Source of the DNA: an uncultured bacterium
Lineage (GTDB): Bacteria; Bacillota; Clostridia; Lachnospirales; Lachnospiraceae
NCBI GenBank assembly: GCA_905216215.1
Contig: CAJMSZ010000007.1
Span: 1 to 64,000 of the forward strand
Direction: 5' to 3'
DNA: 64,000 nt
Made by a program: the position numbers and the translations under genes. Below the pieces are notes generated by a model, which did no database searches, was not told the origin of the DNA, and saw only the letters and a list, made by a program, of their open reading frames with translations. Below are positions 37,373 through 45,623 of this stretch, one piece after another (position 1 is the stretch's first letter; every line of letters starts with the position of its first letter).

Positions 37373-37414
37373 AAACAGGAGTTGAAATCTTGAGAAAGAT
37401 TCAACTCCTGTTTT
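37373..37414. terminator. Bidirectional terminator between the mutase and the AGCS gene
   Basis: Long stem of AAACAGGAGTTGAA type with its complement TTCAACTCCTGTTT, one small bulge, flanked by A and T runs, between convergent genes. Confidence 0.9.
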
Positions 37415-37432
37415 CGTGGTACGACAGGCATT

Positions 37433-38803
37433 TTATTTCATCTGAGCAGAATAATCCTTCAGTGCTTGTAGTGCTTCTCTTGACATAGGAAAGACTGCAA
37501 TCAGATTAAAGATGGTCATCAGTCCGACACCGATATCGCCCAAATCCCAGACAAAGGTGTATGTAGATAACCCTCCGACAAATAACATGACCAGGGCAAG
37601 CACCTTGTAAAGTGTCTGGAATACCCATTTATCTCCGAACAGGTAGGCTACATTGGAACGGGCATAGAATAGAATTCCGATAAAGGTGGAAAAGCTGAAC
37701 ATCCATAAAGTAACCGTTGTAAAAATCACTCCTGCATTTCCAAAATGATAATGCATGGCAGTCTGCAAAAGTTCCATGCCGGAAAGTCCTTCCAGAAGGC
37801 TGGCAGGCGCAAGAAGCATAATCATTGCCGTGCAGCTGCAGATAAGAATCGTGTCAATCAACACGCCAAATGCCTGAAACAGGCCTGCTTTTGCCGGATG
37901 ACTGACATCGGCTGCGGCTGCCGCACACGGGGCAGAGCCGGAACCTGCTTCGTTGGAGAAGAGTCCGCGTTTGACTCCATTCATCAGAGCAGCACCGAAA
38001 CCTCCGGCAACTGCCTGTCTCAGACCAAAGGCTTCCTCGAAAATACGCTGGAAAACAAAAGGAAGCAAAGTCATATTTTTGATAATAATAAAAATGGAAA
38101 TCAAAAAATAAAATGCAGCCATTACCGGAACAATAATATCCAATACTTTTACCGTTGCATTTTTCCGCAACACGATGACTGTAGCCAGTCCCACAAGAAG
38201 AATAGTCGAAAAAAGCGGCGGGATGGCAAATGCATTATAAAAGGCAGAGGATACGGAATTGCTGATAACCTGACTGACTCCGCACCAACAGAGCAGGCCG
38301 GACAGGGCAAACAGGACACCGATGATACTGCGTTTTTTTCCTTTTGCAAAAAAATCATGGATATAATAGGCCGGACCGCCCCGGTATCCTCCGTATAAGG
38401 GGTCAGGCTGCTTATGAAGCTGGGCCAGTGTAGCTTCCACAAAGGCGGTAGAGGAACCAATTAAAGCAGTGAGCCACATCCAGAATACAGAACCTGCGCC
38501 ACCTACGGAAATAGCCGCAACTACACCGACCATATTTCCCATACCCACCCGTGTAGCTGTAGAAACAATCAAAGCCTGCACACCGGAAAGGGCATGCTTG
38601 TCTATTGTGCGTTTTTCTAAAGAAATCCGGAGCATTTCCTTAAAATAACGAACAGGGAGAAAATGTGTCCGAAGGGTAAAGTATAGCCCTGTCGGAATCA
38701 GCAGCAGCACCAGAAGGGAAATACCAATGGAGGAACCGCCCGGCAGAGAAATGGAAAATAAATCACCCCAAAGTAGATTGTAAAAGAAATAAATAAATTT
38801 CAT
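37433..38803 (-). CDS. Sodium:alanine (AGCS family) symporter
   Basis: Membrane symporter that imports alanine, glycine or related amino acids with Na+. The 456 residues make about 11 helices, with family motifs GGSSIGISLLVLLLIPTG near the start, TRVGMGNMVGV near residue 85, YGGYRGGPAYYI near 135, and SNEAGSGSAPCAAAAAD near 270. Start chosen at the ATG at 38803 (MKFIYFF), which has GAGGTT 8 bases upstream; several in-frame upstream ATGs lack such a site. It is a single-gene unit transcribed towards the mutase. Confidence 0.92.
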   Translation of the reverse strand: MKFIYFFYNLLWGDLFSISLPGGSSIGISLLVLLLIPTGLYFTLRTHFLPVRYFKEMLRISLEKRTIDKHALSGVQALIVSTATRVGMGNMVGVVAAISVGGAGSVFWMWLTALIGSSTAFVEATLAQLHKQPDPLYGGYRGGPAYYIHDFFAKGKKRSIIGVLFALSGLLCWCGVSQVISNSVSSAFYNAFAIPPLFSTILLVGLATVIVLRKNATVKVLDIIVPVMAAFYFLISIFIIIKNMTLLPFVFQRIFEEAFGLRQAVAGGFGAALMNGVKRGLFSNEAGSGSAPCAAAAADVSHPAKAGLFQAFGVLIDTILICSCTAMIMLLAPASLLEGLSGMELLQTAMHYHFGNAGVIFTTVTLWMFSFSTFIGILFYARSNVAYLFGDKWVFQTLYKVLALVMLFVGGLSTYTFVWDLGDIGVGLMTIFNLIAVFPMSREALQALKDYSAQMK

Positions 38804-38979
38804 ATTAATAAACCTCATACTTACCATAACATTGTGTATGATGAAATACATCAAACATCTTCAAGTATATAATAGAAAACGGATTTTGTCGAGTATCCAT
38901 CCGGTCTTCAGTTCTGTACATTTCCTAACCGATTTGGTATAATCATAGATAAAAGAACGGGTGGAAAAGGAGGGGAACG

Positions 38980-41001
38980 ATGTATCGCATTTTAGAATGG
39001 AATCCGCAGTTAAAGAACTTTGAGAGTGACATCCAGCTTCGGATGAAGCAATATGAAGATACAAAGGAGCGGCTGTTGGGCAGGAGACTTACACTGGATG
39101 AATTTGCTAATGGTTCTGCGTATTTTGGAATTCACCGGACAGACGATGGATGGGTGTACCGTGAGTGGGCACCCGGAGCACATCAGATGTATCTGATGGG
39201 AGAATTTAATCAGTGGAATCAGACCGAATATCCTATGAAACGTTTGGAAAATGGCATATGGGAGCTTTATTTGCCGGGCAAGGATGCATTATGGGACGGA
39301 TGTAAGATTAAAGCTGTAGTCGATGCCAATATGCAGAGAACGGAACACATTCCGCTTTATGCGAGACGTGTAGTGCAGGATAAGGAAACCATTACATGGT
39401 GTGCAGAAGTGGTAGATGATGCAAAGACATTTCCGTGGACAGATGAGAAGTTTCAAGGGGAAGAGGAACTCTATATCTACGAGGCACATGTGGGAATGGC
39501 TCAGGAAGAAGGGAAAATAGGTACTTATCGGGAGTTTGCGGATAAGATACTTCCACGTGTGAAAGAGGCAGGATATAATACAATTCAGCTTATGGCAATC
39601 ATGGAGCACCCTTACTATGGCAGTTTTGGTTATCAGGTTTCCAGCTTTTTTGCTGCGTCCAGCTGGTTTGGAAAACCCGAAGATTTGAAATATCTGGTAA
39701 ATCAGGCACATGAGATGGGAATCCGCGTTCTGCTGGATGTGGTACATTCTCATGCGGTAAAAAATACAGCCGAGGGTATCAATCAGTTCGATGGTACCAC
39801 ATGGCAGTTTTTCCATGAAGGGGAAAAGGGTGAGCATCCGGCATGGGGAACCAAATGCTTTAATTATGGGAAAGATGAGGTGATTCATTTTCTTCTTTCC
39901 AATCTGAAGTTCTGGATGAGGGAATATCATTTTGATGGGTTCCGCTTTGATGGAGTGACTTCCATGATTTTCCATGATCACGGACTTGGCTCTAGCTTTG
40001 ATGACGACCATAAATATTTTTCCTTAAACACGCATATCGAGGCACTTACCTATCTACAGCTTGCCAATGAGCTGATTCATGGAATCAATCCGAAAGCCAT
40101 TACAATCGCAGAAGATATGTCAGGAATGCCAGGAATGGCGCTTCCGGTTTCCGATGGTGGAATCGGCTTTGATTACCGTCTGGGAATGGGGCTTCCGGAT
40201 ATGTGGATCCGTACCATTAAGGAAAAGCGGGATGAAGACTGGAACATTGGCGGTATGTGGGGAGATATGTGTCTGCGCAGGCCGGGAGAGCATACGGTAG
40301 CCTATGTGGAAAGCCATGATCAGGCTCTGGTTGGGGACAAGACCTTGATTTTCCGTCTGGCAGATGCCAGAATGTACACGGACATGGACAAGGCCTGTCA
40401 CAATGTTGTGATTGACCGGGCGATTGCACTGCACAAGATGATCCGTCTGTTTACCATGGCAGGGGCAGGTGAAGCTTACCTGAATTTTATGGGGAATGAA
40501 TTCGGACATCCGGAGTGGATCGATTTTCCAAGGGAAGGAAATGGCTGGAGCTTTCATTATTGCCGCAGGCAGTGGAGCCTTTTGGACAATGGTTATCTGA
40601 AGTATCAGTGGCTGGGAGTATTTGACCGGGATATTGTGGCGCTCACCAAGAAGAATCATATTTTCAGACAGCAGATGGCGAACCTGCTGCTCTTAAAAGA
40701 GCCGGAGAAAATAATTGCATTCTATCGGAATGGACTGGTGTTTGCACTGAATTTCCATCCATCTAAGTCTTTGGATCATGTGCTGATTCCGGTGCCACGG
40801 AAAGCAGATTATACGCTGGAACTTTCCAGTGACGATGTAAAATACGGAGGGCAGGGGCTGATGGAGCACATGACCTATCCTGTGAAAGAGTTTGAAGGCA
40901 GATATTATATGGAAGTGTATTTGCCGGCAAGGACAGCCGGAGTGTGGAAAGAAGCGAGTACTGCTGAGGGCAGAAAAGTGAAGAACGGTAAGAAGAAATA
41001 A
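38980..41001 (+). CDS. glgB: 1,4-alpha-glucan branching enzyme, eukaryotic (GH13_8) type
   Basis: Makes alpha-1,6 branches in glycogen. The 673 residues have an N-terminal CBM48 domain (YREWAPGAHQMYLMGEFNQW near residue 65), a GH13 barrel with nucleophile Asp324 (DGFRFDGVTSM), acid/base Glu378 (IAEDMSGMPG) and Asp447 (ESHDQALVGDK), and the block YLNFMGNEFGHPEWIDFPRE. These strings are those of eukaryotic GBE1-like enzymes (GH13_8), not the usual bacterial GH13_9 GlgB. A GGAGGGG site precedes the ATG. No other glycogen gene is adjacent; the phosphoglucomutase 1.6 kb away could supply substrate. Confidence 0.93.
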   Translation: MYRILEWNPQLKNFESDIQLRMKQYEDTKERLLGRRLTLDEFANGSAYFGIHRTDDGWVYREWAPGAHQMYLMGEFNQWNQTEYPMKRLENGIWELYLPGKDALWDGCKIKAVVDANMQRTEHIPLYARRVVQDKETITWCAEVVDDAKTFPWTDEKFQGEEELYIYEAHVGMAQEEGKIGTYREFADKILPRVKEAGYNTIQLMAIMEHPYYGSFGYQVSSFFAASSWFGKPEDLKYLVNQAHEMGIRVLLDVVHSHAVKNTAEGINQFDGTTWQFFHEGEKGEHPAWGTKCFNYGKDEVIHFLLSNLKFWMREYHFDGFRFDGVTSMIFHDHGLGSSFDDDHKYFSLNTHIEALTYLQLANELIHGINPKAITIAEDMSGMPGMALPVSDGGIGFDYRLGMGLPDMWIRTIKEKRDEDWNIGGMWGDMCLRRPGEHTVAYVESHDQALVGDKTLIFRLADARMYTDMDKACHNVVIDRAIALHKMIRLFTMAGAGEAYLNFMGNEFGHPEWIDFPREGNGWSFHYCRRQWSLLDNGYLKYQWLGVFDRDIVALTKKNHIFRQQMANLLLLKEPEKIIAFYRNGLVFALNFHPSKSLDHVLIPVPRKADYTLELSSDDVKYGGQGLMEHMTYPVKEFEGRYYMEVYLPARTAGVWKEASTAEGRKVKNGKKK

Positions 41002-41014
41002 AAATTAGAAATGG

Positions 41015-41070
41015 AAAGGCTGAAGTTTTGCGGAAATCTAATCGCAGACGTCAGTCTTTTCTTGTTTTTT
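41015..41070 (+). terminator. Terminator after glgB
   Basis: Imperfect long stem (41015-41032 with 41042-41059, one mismatch and one bulged T) followed by TTTTCTTGTTTTTT. Confidence 0.85.
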
Positions 41071-41217
41071 AAAGTGAATTATGTTATCCTCTGTCATAAG
41101 CATTATTTTTCTAAAATCAATTCGCACAAATCAGATAACATCTATTTTTATTCAATTGGAAATCAGAATGCTTAATCTCAAATATCAACACAAATGAACA
41201 GCAGGAGGAGTATGCCT

Positions 41218-42086
41218 ATGGGAAAAAGCGACACAGCTTTAGTTACGTGGTTTGGCAACAAGAAACGATTCGCAGATTTGTATAATGGAAGTGTGTTTCA
41301 AGGAGAGCAGGTTGTGGAGGCAGAACAATTAGAAGCAGAGCAGACGTCGGCAAAAGAATTAGTGGAAGGAAGAGAAGGTATTTTGCGCGACGTGGAGCGT
41401 AATCGGGATATCTATATGATGGACTGAGTTACGCGGAACAGATACGTGAGTTGAGGACAAAGAACAAAGTAAAGAAGAACAAGGGCGCGGACGAGTTCCT
41501 CTCCGGAATAAGCAAAGAAGATAAGCTGTATCCGGTTATTACACTGGTGTTTTATTATGGAGATAAGGCATGGGACGGAAGCAAAGACCTACATGGGCTT
41601 TTAAAGGAATCTTCGAATCCAAAGATAAGAGAGGTGGTGGAACGAATGGTTCCAAATTATCACATCAATCTGCTGGATATTAACAGTTTAGAAGATACCA
41701 GTTTGTATAAAACGGATTTACAAGTAGTTTTTGGAATGCTAAAATATAAGAAAGACAGAAAGAAAATAGAAAAGTATATGCAGGAAAATTCCGAATTTTT
41801 CCGGCATGTAGATATAGATACCTACAATGTGTTGAGAGTATTACTAAAGGCAGAAAAGCAGATGGAAGCGTTGAAAGGTCAGGAGGAAGTCGATATGTGT
41901 GAAGCATTACAGGAAATTTTTGATGATGGAAAAGAAGCTGGAAGGTTGGAAGGCGAGAAAATTGGAAAATCTCAAGGAAAGATGGAGTTATTATTAGAGC
42001 TAGTAAAAGAAGGTGACCTGGATGTTTCCCGTGCGGCAGCTAAGGCGGGAAAGACAGAAGAGGAATTCCGGGAATTATTGAAATAA
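41218..42086 (+). pseudogene. Rpn family nuclease gene with internal deletion and frameshift
   Basis: Rpn proteins (formerly transposase_31/DUF-type) are PD-(D/E)XK nucleases that promote recombination. The 5' part (AGGAGGAG upstream; MGKSDTALVTWFGNKKRFAD) stops at 41427. A second frame, from about 41415, continues with YDGLSYAEQIRELR, then LYPVITLVFYYGDKAWDG, and runs to the normal C-terminus ending KAGKTEEEFRELLK. Intact relatives have about 40 more residues between 'RDV..' and 'MLYDGLSYAEQ', a region with the ENQ..VDYAMP core of the nuclease fold. That core is missing here, so even a frame-corrected product should be inactive. The deletion also causes the frameshift. Expected intact size is about 330 residues. 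Confidence 0.8.
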
Positions 42087-42092
42087 AGCTTT

Positions 42093-42118
42093 GGGGCCTG
42101 TGGATCACCACAGACCCC
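42093..42118. terminator. Terminator between the Rpn remnant and the TDT remnant
   Basis: GGGGCCTGTGG pairs with CCACAGACCCC (one mismatch) around ATCA, then TATTTAAGTTATT. It lies between convergent remnants. Confidence 0.8.
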
Positions 42119-42150
42119 TATTTAAGTTATTCCAATATACGGTTATTGGC

Positions 42151-42675
42151 CTATTTCTTGCTTGAGAAAACAAATCCCATGAAACGGATAAATGTGTAAA
42201 TCACAAGTATCGTTGCGATGATCGTTTCTACAAGTACAACTGGTTTTAAGATTGGAAGTGACTGCTCCATCTTTAGAAGGCAAGCCATAGTCTGCTTTGT
42301 TGCAATTGCGGTGATTACAAATGGGAATGTAAATGCAGCATAGCTAGGATAGAATTTCAGCTTTAAGTATCCAATTGCTTTTACCAGTGCAATGACATAG
42401 ATGACAGTTGAAACTGCCAGCATTGCAAGTAGGAATGTTCTTGATTTTGGTGTTACAGACTGTACATAACCAGCGATACAAAGACTTGTAGGAGCTGCGT
42501 AGATACAGAACAGTGGCTGAGCCGGTTCAGGAACGTTCGGGCATTTTACATAGCGAATCGTTACCAGGATCAGCAATGCAATCAGTGTCACGAAACCAAA
42601 CCAGAAAGCGGCTGTTCCGACAGCTAACTGTTCATATGCAGGTGCAGTTACCGCAGCAACAGCGATTCCTACATA
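42151..42675 (-). pseudogene. TDT-family (tellurite-resistance/dicarboxylate) transporter, 3' half only
   Basis: 174 residues of open frame, starting YVGIAVAAVTAPAYEQLAVG with no start codon or ribosome site, and continuing through about five helices to FIRFMGFVFSSKK. This corresponds to the C-terminal half of TehA-like transporters (about 310-330 residues, 10 helices). The frame begins directly after the TAA of the tetR gene, in the same phase, so the 5' half has been removed by a deletion whose end touches the tetR stop codon. A GTG at 42591 could give a 146-residue product, but five helices without the first half are unlikely to work. Confidence 0.75.
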
Positions 42676-43308
42676 TTATAATACAACCTCATCTGAATCT
42701 TTTTCTTTTTTTGCAACCCTGTGGCTTTCGATAATCAGCCGGACTGTCCGGTACAGGAAGACTTTATACTCTTCAATCGGAAGAGGTTCCTTATATAATA
42801 TAGAATTATATCCCGCAGAACCTGCAAGCTCGACAATGGTGAACAGCATGACATTTACGTTTTCATAGATATAATCATCTTCTTCCACAAGCGCAAGGAA
42901 ATTATCATAGATTTCATTTTCCACAGCTTCTCCGGTAAACAATGTGGTACGAAGCGCACCCATGACCAGATTCTTGGAAATAAAATTCAGAAGTGGAAGG
43001 TCTTTGACTAAATCATCAATAATGTGGTCGATGATGAAGATTAACTGACTTTCCAATCCAGTAACATGCGCTTCATTCATTGCCTTGCCGGCTTTATGGA
43101 ACAACTCACAGGTCTTGTGGGCAACCAGGTTGTTTTTGATGTCGTATTTGTCTTTAAAATAAAGATAAAAGGTTCCCTTTGCAACACCGGCCTGTTTGAC
43201 AATGTCGGAGATTGCCGTAGAATTAATTCCCTTGGTCGTGAATAATTCATAAGCCGTGTTCAAAAGGGCAAGTTTTTTTTGCTTTTTGTTTTCGTCTACT
43301 TTACCCAT
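42676..43308 (-). CDS. TetR family repressor of the adjacent MMPL exporter
   Basis: 210 residues. The N-terminal helix-turn-helix (AISDIVKQAGVAKGTFYLYFKDKYD, residues about 30-55) is standard TetR; the rest is a helical ligand-binding domain. Start at ATG 43308 has GAGGTG 6-7 bases upstream. The ATG at 43317 is only one base from that site. It is divergent from the MMPL exporter, and the shared gap has three copies of a 15-bp palindrome, so it very probably represses the exporter and itself. The last residues (KDSDEVVL) lie exactly at the deletion boundary with the TDT remnant, so the original C-terminus may have differed. Confidence 0.88.
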   Translation of the reverse strand: MGKVDENKKQKKLALLNTAYELFTTKGINSTAISDIVKQAGVAKGTFYLYFKDKYDIKNNLVAHKTCELFHKAGKAMNEAHVTGLESQLIFIIDHIIDDLVKDLPLLNFISKNLVMGALRTTLFTGEAVENEIYDNFLALVEEDDYIYENVNVMLFTIVELAGSAGYNSILYKEPLPIEEYKVFLYRTVRLIIESHRVAKKEKDSDEVVL

Positions 43309-43373
43309 TTCATTCACCTCATATTGATAATTATAACCAATAAAACAGAGATTGCAATATCTCAGAATAAAAA

Positions 43374-43388
43374 ATGACCAAAAGTCAT
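43374..43388. promoter_or_regulatory. TetR operator copy 1
   Basis: ATGACCAAAAGTCAT, an imperfect copy of ATGACCnnnGGTCAT, nearest to the tetR side of the divergent gap. Confidence 0.75.
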
Positions 43389-43406
43389 AAATTTTATAAA
43401 AAACTA

Positions 43407-43435
43407 TTGACTAACGGTCATTTTTGGTATATAGT
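43407..43435 (+). promoter_or_regulatory. MMPL exporter promoter with TetR operator copy 2 over the -35
   Basis: TTGACT (43407-43412), 17-base spacer, TATAGT (43430-43435). The -35 is the first part of operator copy 2, TTGACTAACGGTCAT (43407-43421), so repressor binding would block RNA polymerase directly. Confidence 0.8.
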
Positions 43436-43448
43436 GCTACTTGAATAA

Positions 43449-43463
43449 ATGACCGATGGTCAT
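43449..43463. promoter_or_regulatory. TetR operator copy 3
   Basis: ATGACCGATGGTCAT, a perfect 6-3-6 palindrome just downstream of the expected transcription start. Centres of the three copies are 33 and 42 bases apart, close to 3 and 4 helical turns, so repressors would bind on one face of the DNA. Confidence 0.85.
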
Positions 43464-43496
43464 AAAAAGTCAGAAAAATGAAAGGAAGTCAGAGAA

Positions 43497-45608
43497 ATGG
43501 TTAAAGTTGGGAAAAAAATTGTAAAGTACAGAGTTGCAATTCTGATTGCGTCTGTATTACTTCTTATCCCTTCCGCATTAGGGTATTTAGGCACCAGAAT
43601 TAATTATGATGTTCTTACCTACCTGCCAGAAGATATTGAGACAATGCAGGGACAGGACATTATGGTAAATGATTTCGGAACTGGTGCTTTTTCTATGCTG
43701 ATTGTAGATGGCATGGAGTCGAAAGACGTAGCAAAATTAAAGGAACAGATTGAGCAGGTTGATCATGTGAAAAATGTTCTGTGGTATGATTCCATTATGG
43801 ATATTTCGGTTCCGGAGAGTATGCTGCCGCAAAAATACTATGATGTATTTAATTCCGAAACAGGAACAATGATGGCGGTATTCTTTGATGAATCCACATC
43901 GGCAGACGGCACGATGAATGCCATCACAGAGATTCGTAAGATTGCAGGAAAGCAGTGCTTCATCAGTGGTATGTCAGCCATCGTAACAGATACGAGAGAT
44001 TTGGCAGAGAAGGAAACACCGCTTTATGTACTGATTGCAGTTATCTTATCTTGTATCGTGCTCGGTATTACAATGGATTCTATTGTAGTTCCGGTATTGT
44101 TCTTGTTAAGTATCGGTATGGCGATTGTATATAACTTAGGAAGTAACTATTTCTTTGGAGAGATTTCTTATATTACGAAAGCACTTGCAGCGGTATTGCA
44201 GCTCGGTGTTACAATGGACTACTCTATTTTCCTGATGCACAGTTATCAGGAACAGCAGAAGAAGTGTGGCGGAGATAAGAAAGAAGCTATGGCAAATGCC
44301 ATTGCACAGACCTTCTCTTCTGTAGTAGGAAGTTCTGTTACAACCGTTGCCGGATTTATCGCACTTTGCTTTATGAGCTTCACATTAGGAAAAGATATTG
44401 GTATCGTAATGGCGAAAGGTGTTATCATCGGTGTCATTGCCTGTGTAACTATTTTGCCATCCTTAATCCTTACTTTTGATAAGCTGATTGAAAAGACCAG
44501 TCATAAACCGTTGATTCCGAATATCAACCGGTTATCTGATAAAGTAACAAAGCATTATTTGGTATATGTAGCCATTTTCCTGGTTTTATTATTCCCGGCT
44601 ATTTACGGAAATAATCACACCAGCGTATATTACAATCTGGATGAAACTCTTCCAAAGGATTTACCAAGTATCATCGCAAATGATAAATTAAAAGAAGATT
44701 ATGATATGAACTCTACCCATATTTTACTGGTAGATAGTTCTGTATCTTCAACCGATGTCAACAAGATGTTGAAGGAAATTGATAATGTAGATGGTGTCAA
44801 ATGGACATTGGGTCTTGACAGCCTTGTGGGACCTGGAATCCCTTCTGACATGCTTCCGAAGAAGCTGACCAGTATGTTGAAGAATGACAAGTATCAGATG
44901 ATTATGATTAACTCCGTTTATAAGACAGCATCCGATGAGGTAAATGCTCAGGTCGATGAAATTAATAAGATTATTAAGAAATATGATGAAAATTCATTGT
45001 TAGTCGGTGAAGCTCCACTGACAAAGGATTTGATTGATATCACAGATATCGATTTCAAGATGGTAAGCGCGGTTTCCATTGGTGTTATCTTTGTTATCAT
45101 TATGTTGCTGTTTAAGTCTATCAGCTTGCCAATCATCCTGGTTGGTGTTATCGAATTTGCCATTTTCGTAAATATGGGTATTCCATATTACACAGGAACA
45201 GCACTTCCGTTTGTGGCATCCATCGTAATCGGTACGATCCAGCTTGGAGCGACTGTGGATTATGCGATTTTGATGACCACGAGATATCGTACCGAACGTT
45301 ATAACGGTGCAAGCAAGAAGGATGCCATCACCATTGCACATAAAGCATCTGCACAGTCCATCATCGTAAGTGCACTTAGCTTCTTTGCAGCAACCTTTGG
45401 TGTAGGTATGTATTCCAATATTGATATGATCAGTTCTCTTTGCGTATTGATGGCGAGAGGAGCTATCATCAGTATGATCGTAGTAGTATTTATTTTACCA
45501 TCCATGTTCATGGTATTTGATAAAGTCATTGTTAAGACCAGCAAGGGATTCCTTCCGAAGAAGACGGATGCGGATGGTAAGGTTCAGAGTAACAAAGCGC
45601 AGGCATAA
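43497..45608 (+). CDS. MMPL/RND-family exporter
   Basis: 703 residues with the 12-helix RND layout: one helix at the start, an outer loop domain (residues about 35-170), five helices, then the same again (loop about 380-510, five helices). Each half has an MMPL signature, with AVLQLGVTMDYSIFLMHSY near residue 235 and IQLGATVDYAILMTTRYRTE near 585; the Asp residues are expected to carry protons. It belongs to the YdfJ-like group that exports lipids or hydrophobic drugs. It is followed after 15 bases by the heptad-repeat protein, and governed by the divergent TetR through three operators. Confidence 0.93.
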   Translation: MVKVGKKIVKYRVAILIASVLLLIPSALGYLGTRINYDVLTYLPEDIETMQGQDIMVNDFGTGAFSMLIVDGMESKDVAKLKEQIEQVDHVKNVLWYDSIMDISVPESMLPQKYYDVFNSETGTMMAVFFDESTSADGTMNAITEIRKIAGKQCFISGMSAIVTDTRDLAEKETPLYVLIAVILSCIVLGITMDSIVVPVLFLLSIGMAIVYNLGSNYFFGEISYITKALAAVLQLGVTMDYSIFLMHSYQEQQKKCGGDKKEAMANAIAQTFSSVVGSSVTTVAGFIALCFMSFTLGKDIGIVMAKGVIIGVIACVTILPSLILTFDKLIEKTSHKPLIPNINRLSDKVTKHYLVYVAIFLVLLFPAIYGNNHTSVYYNLDETLPKDLPSIIANDKLKEDYDMNSTHILLVDSSVSSTDVNKMLKEIDNVDGVKWTLGLDSLVGPGIPSDMLPKKLTSMLKNDKYQMIMINSVYKTASDEVNAQVDEINKIIKKYDENSLLVGEAPLTKDLIDITDIDFKMVSAVSIGVIFVIIMLLFKSISLPIILVGVIEFAIFVNMGIPYYTGTALPFVASIVIGTIQLGATVDYAILMTTRYRTERYNGASKKDAITIAHKASAQSIIVSALSFFAATFGVGMYSNIDMISSLCVLMARGAIISMIVVVFILPSMFMVFDKVIVKTSKGFLPKKTDADGKVQSNKAQA

Positions 45609-45623
45609 TAGGAGGTTACGGAT

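Noticed and set aside
37745..38398. 217-codon plus-strand frame inside the AGCS gene
   Set aside because: Antisense to a clear transporter; composition (Lys, Asn, His rich) is that of a shadow frame.
39289..40011. 240-codon minus-strand frame inside glgB
   Set aside because: Antisense to conserved GH13 motifs; no motif of its own.
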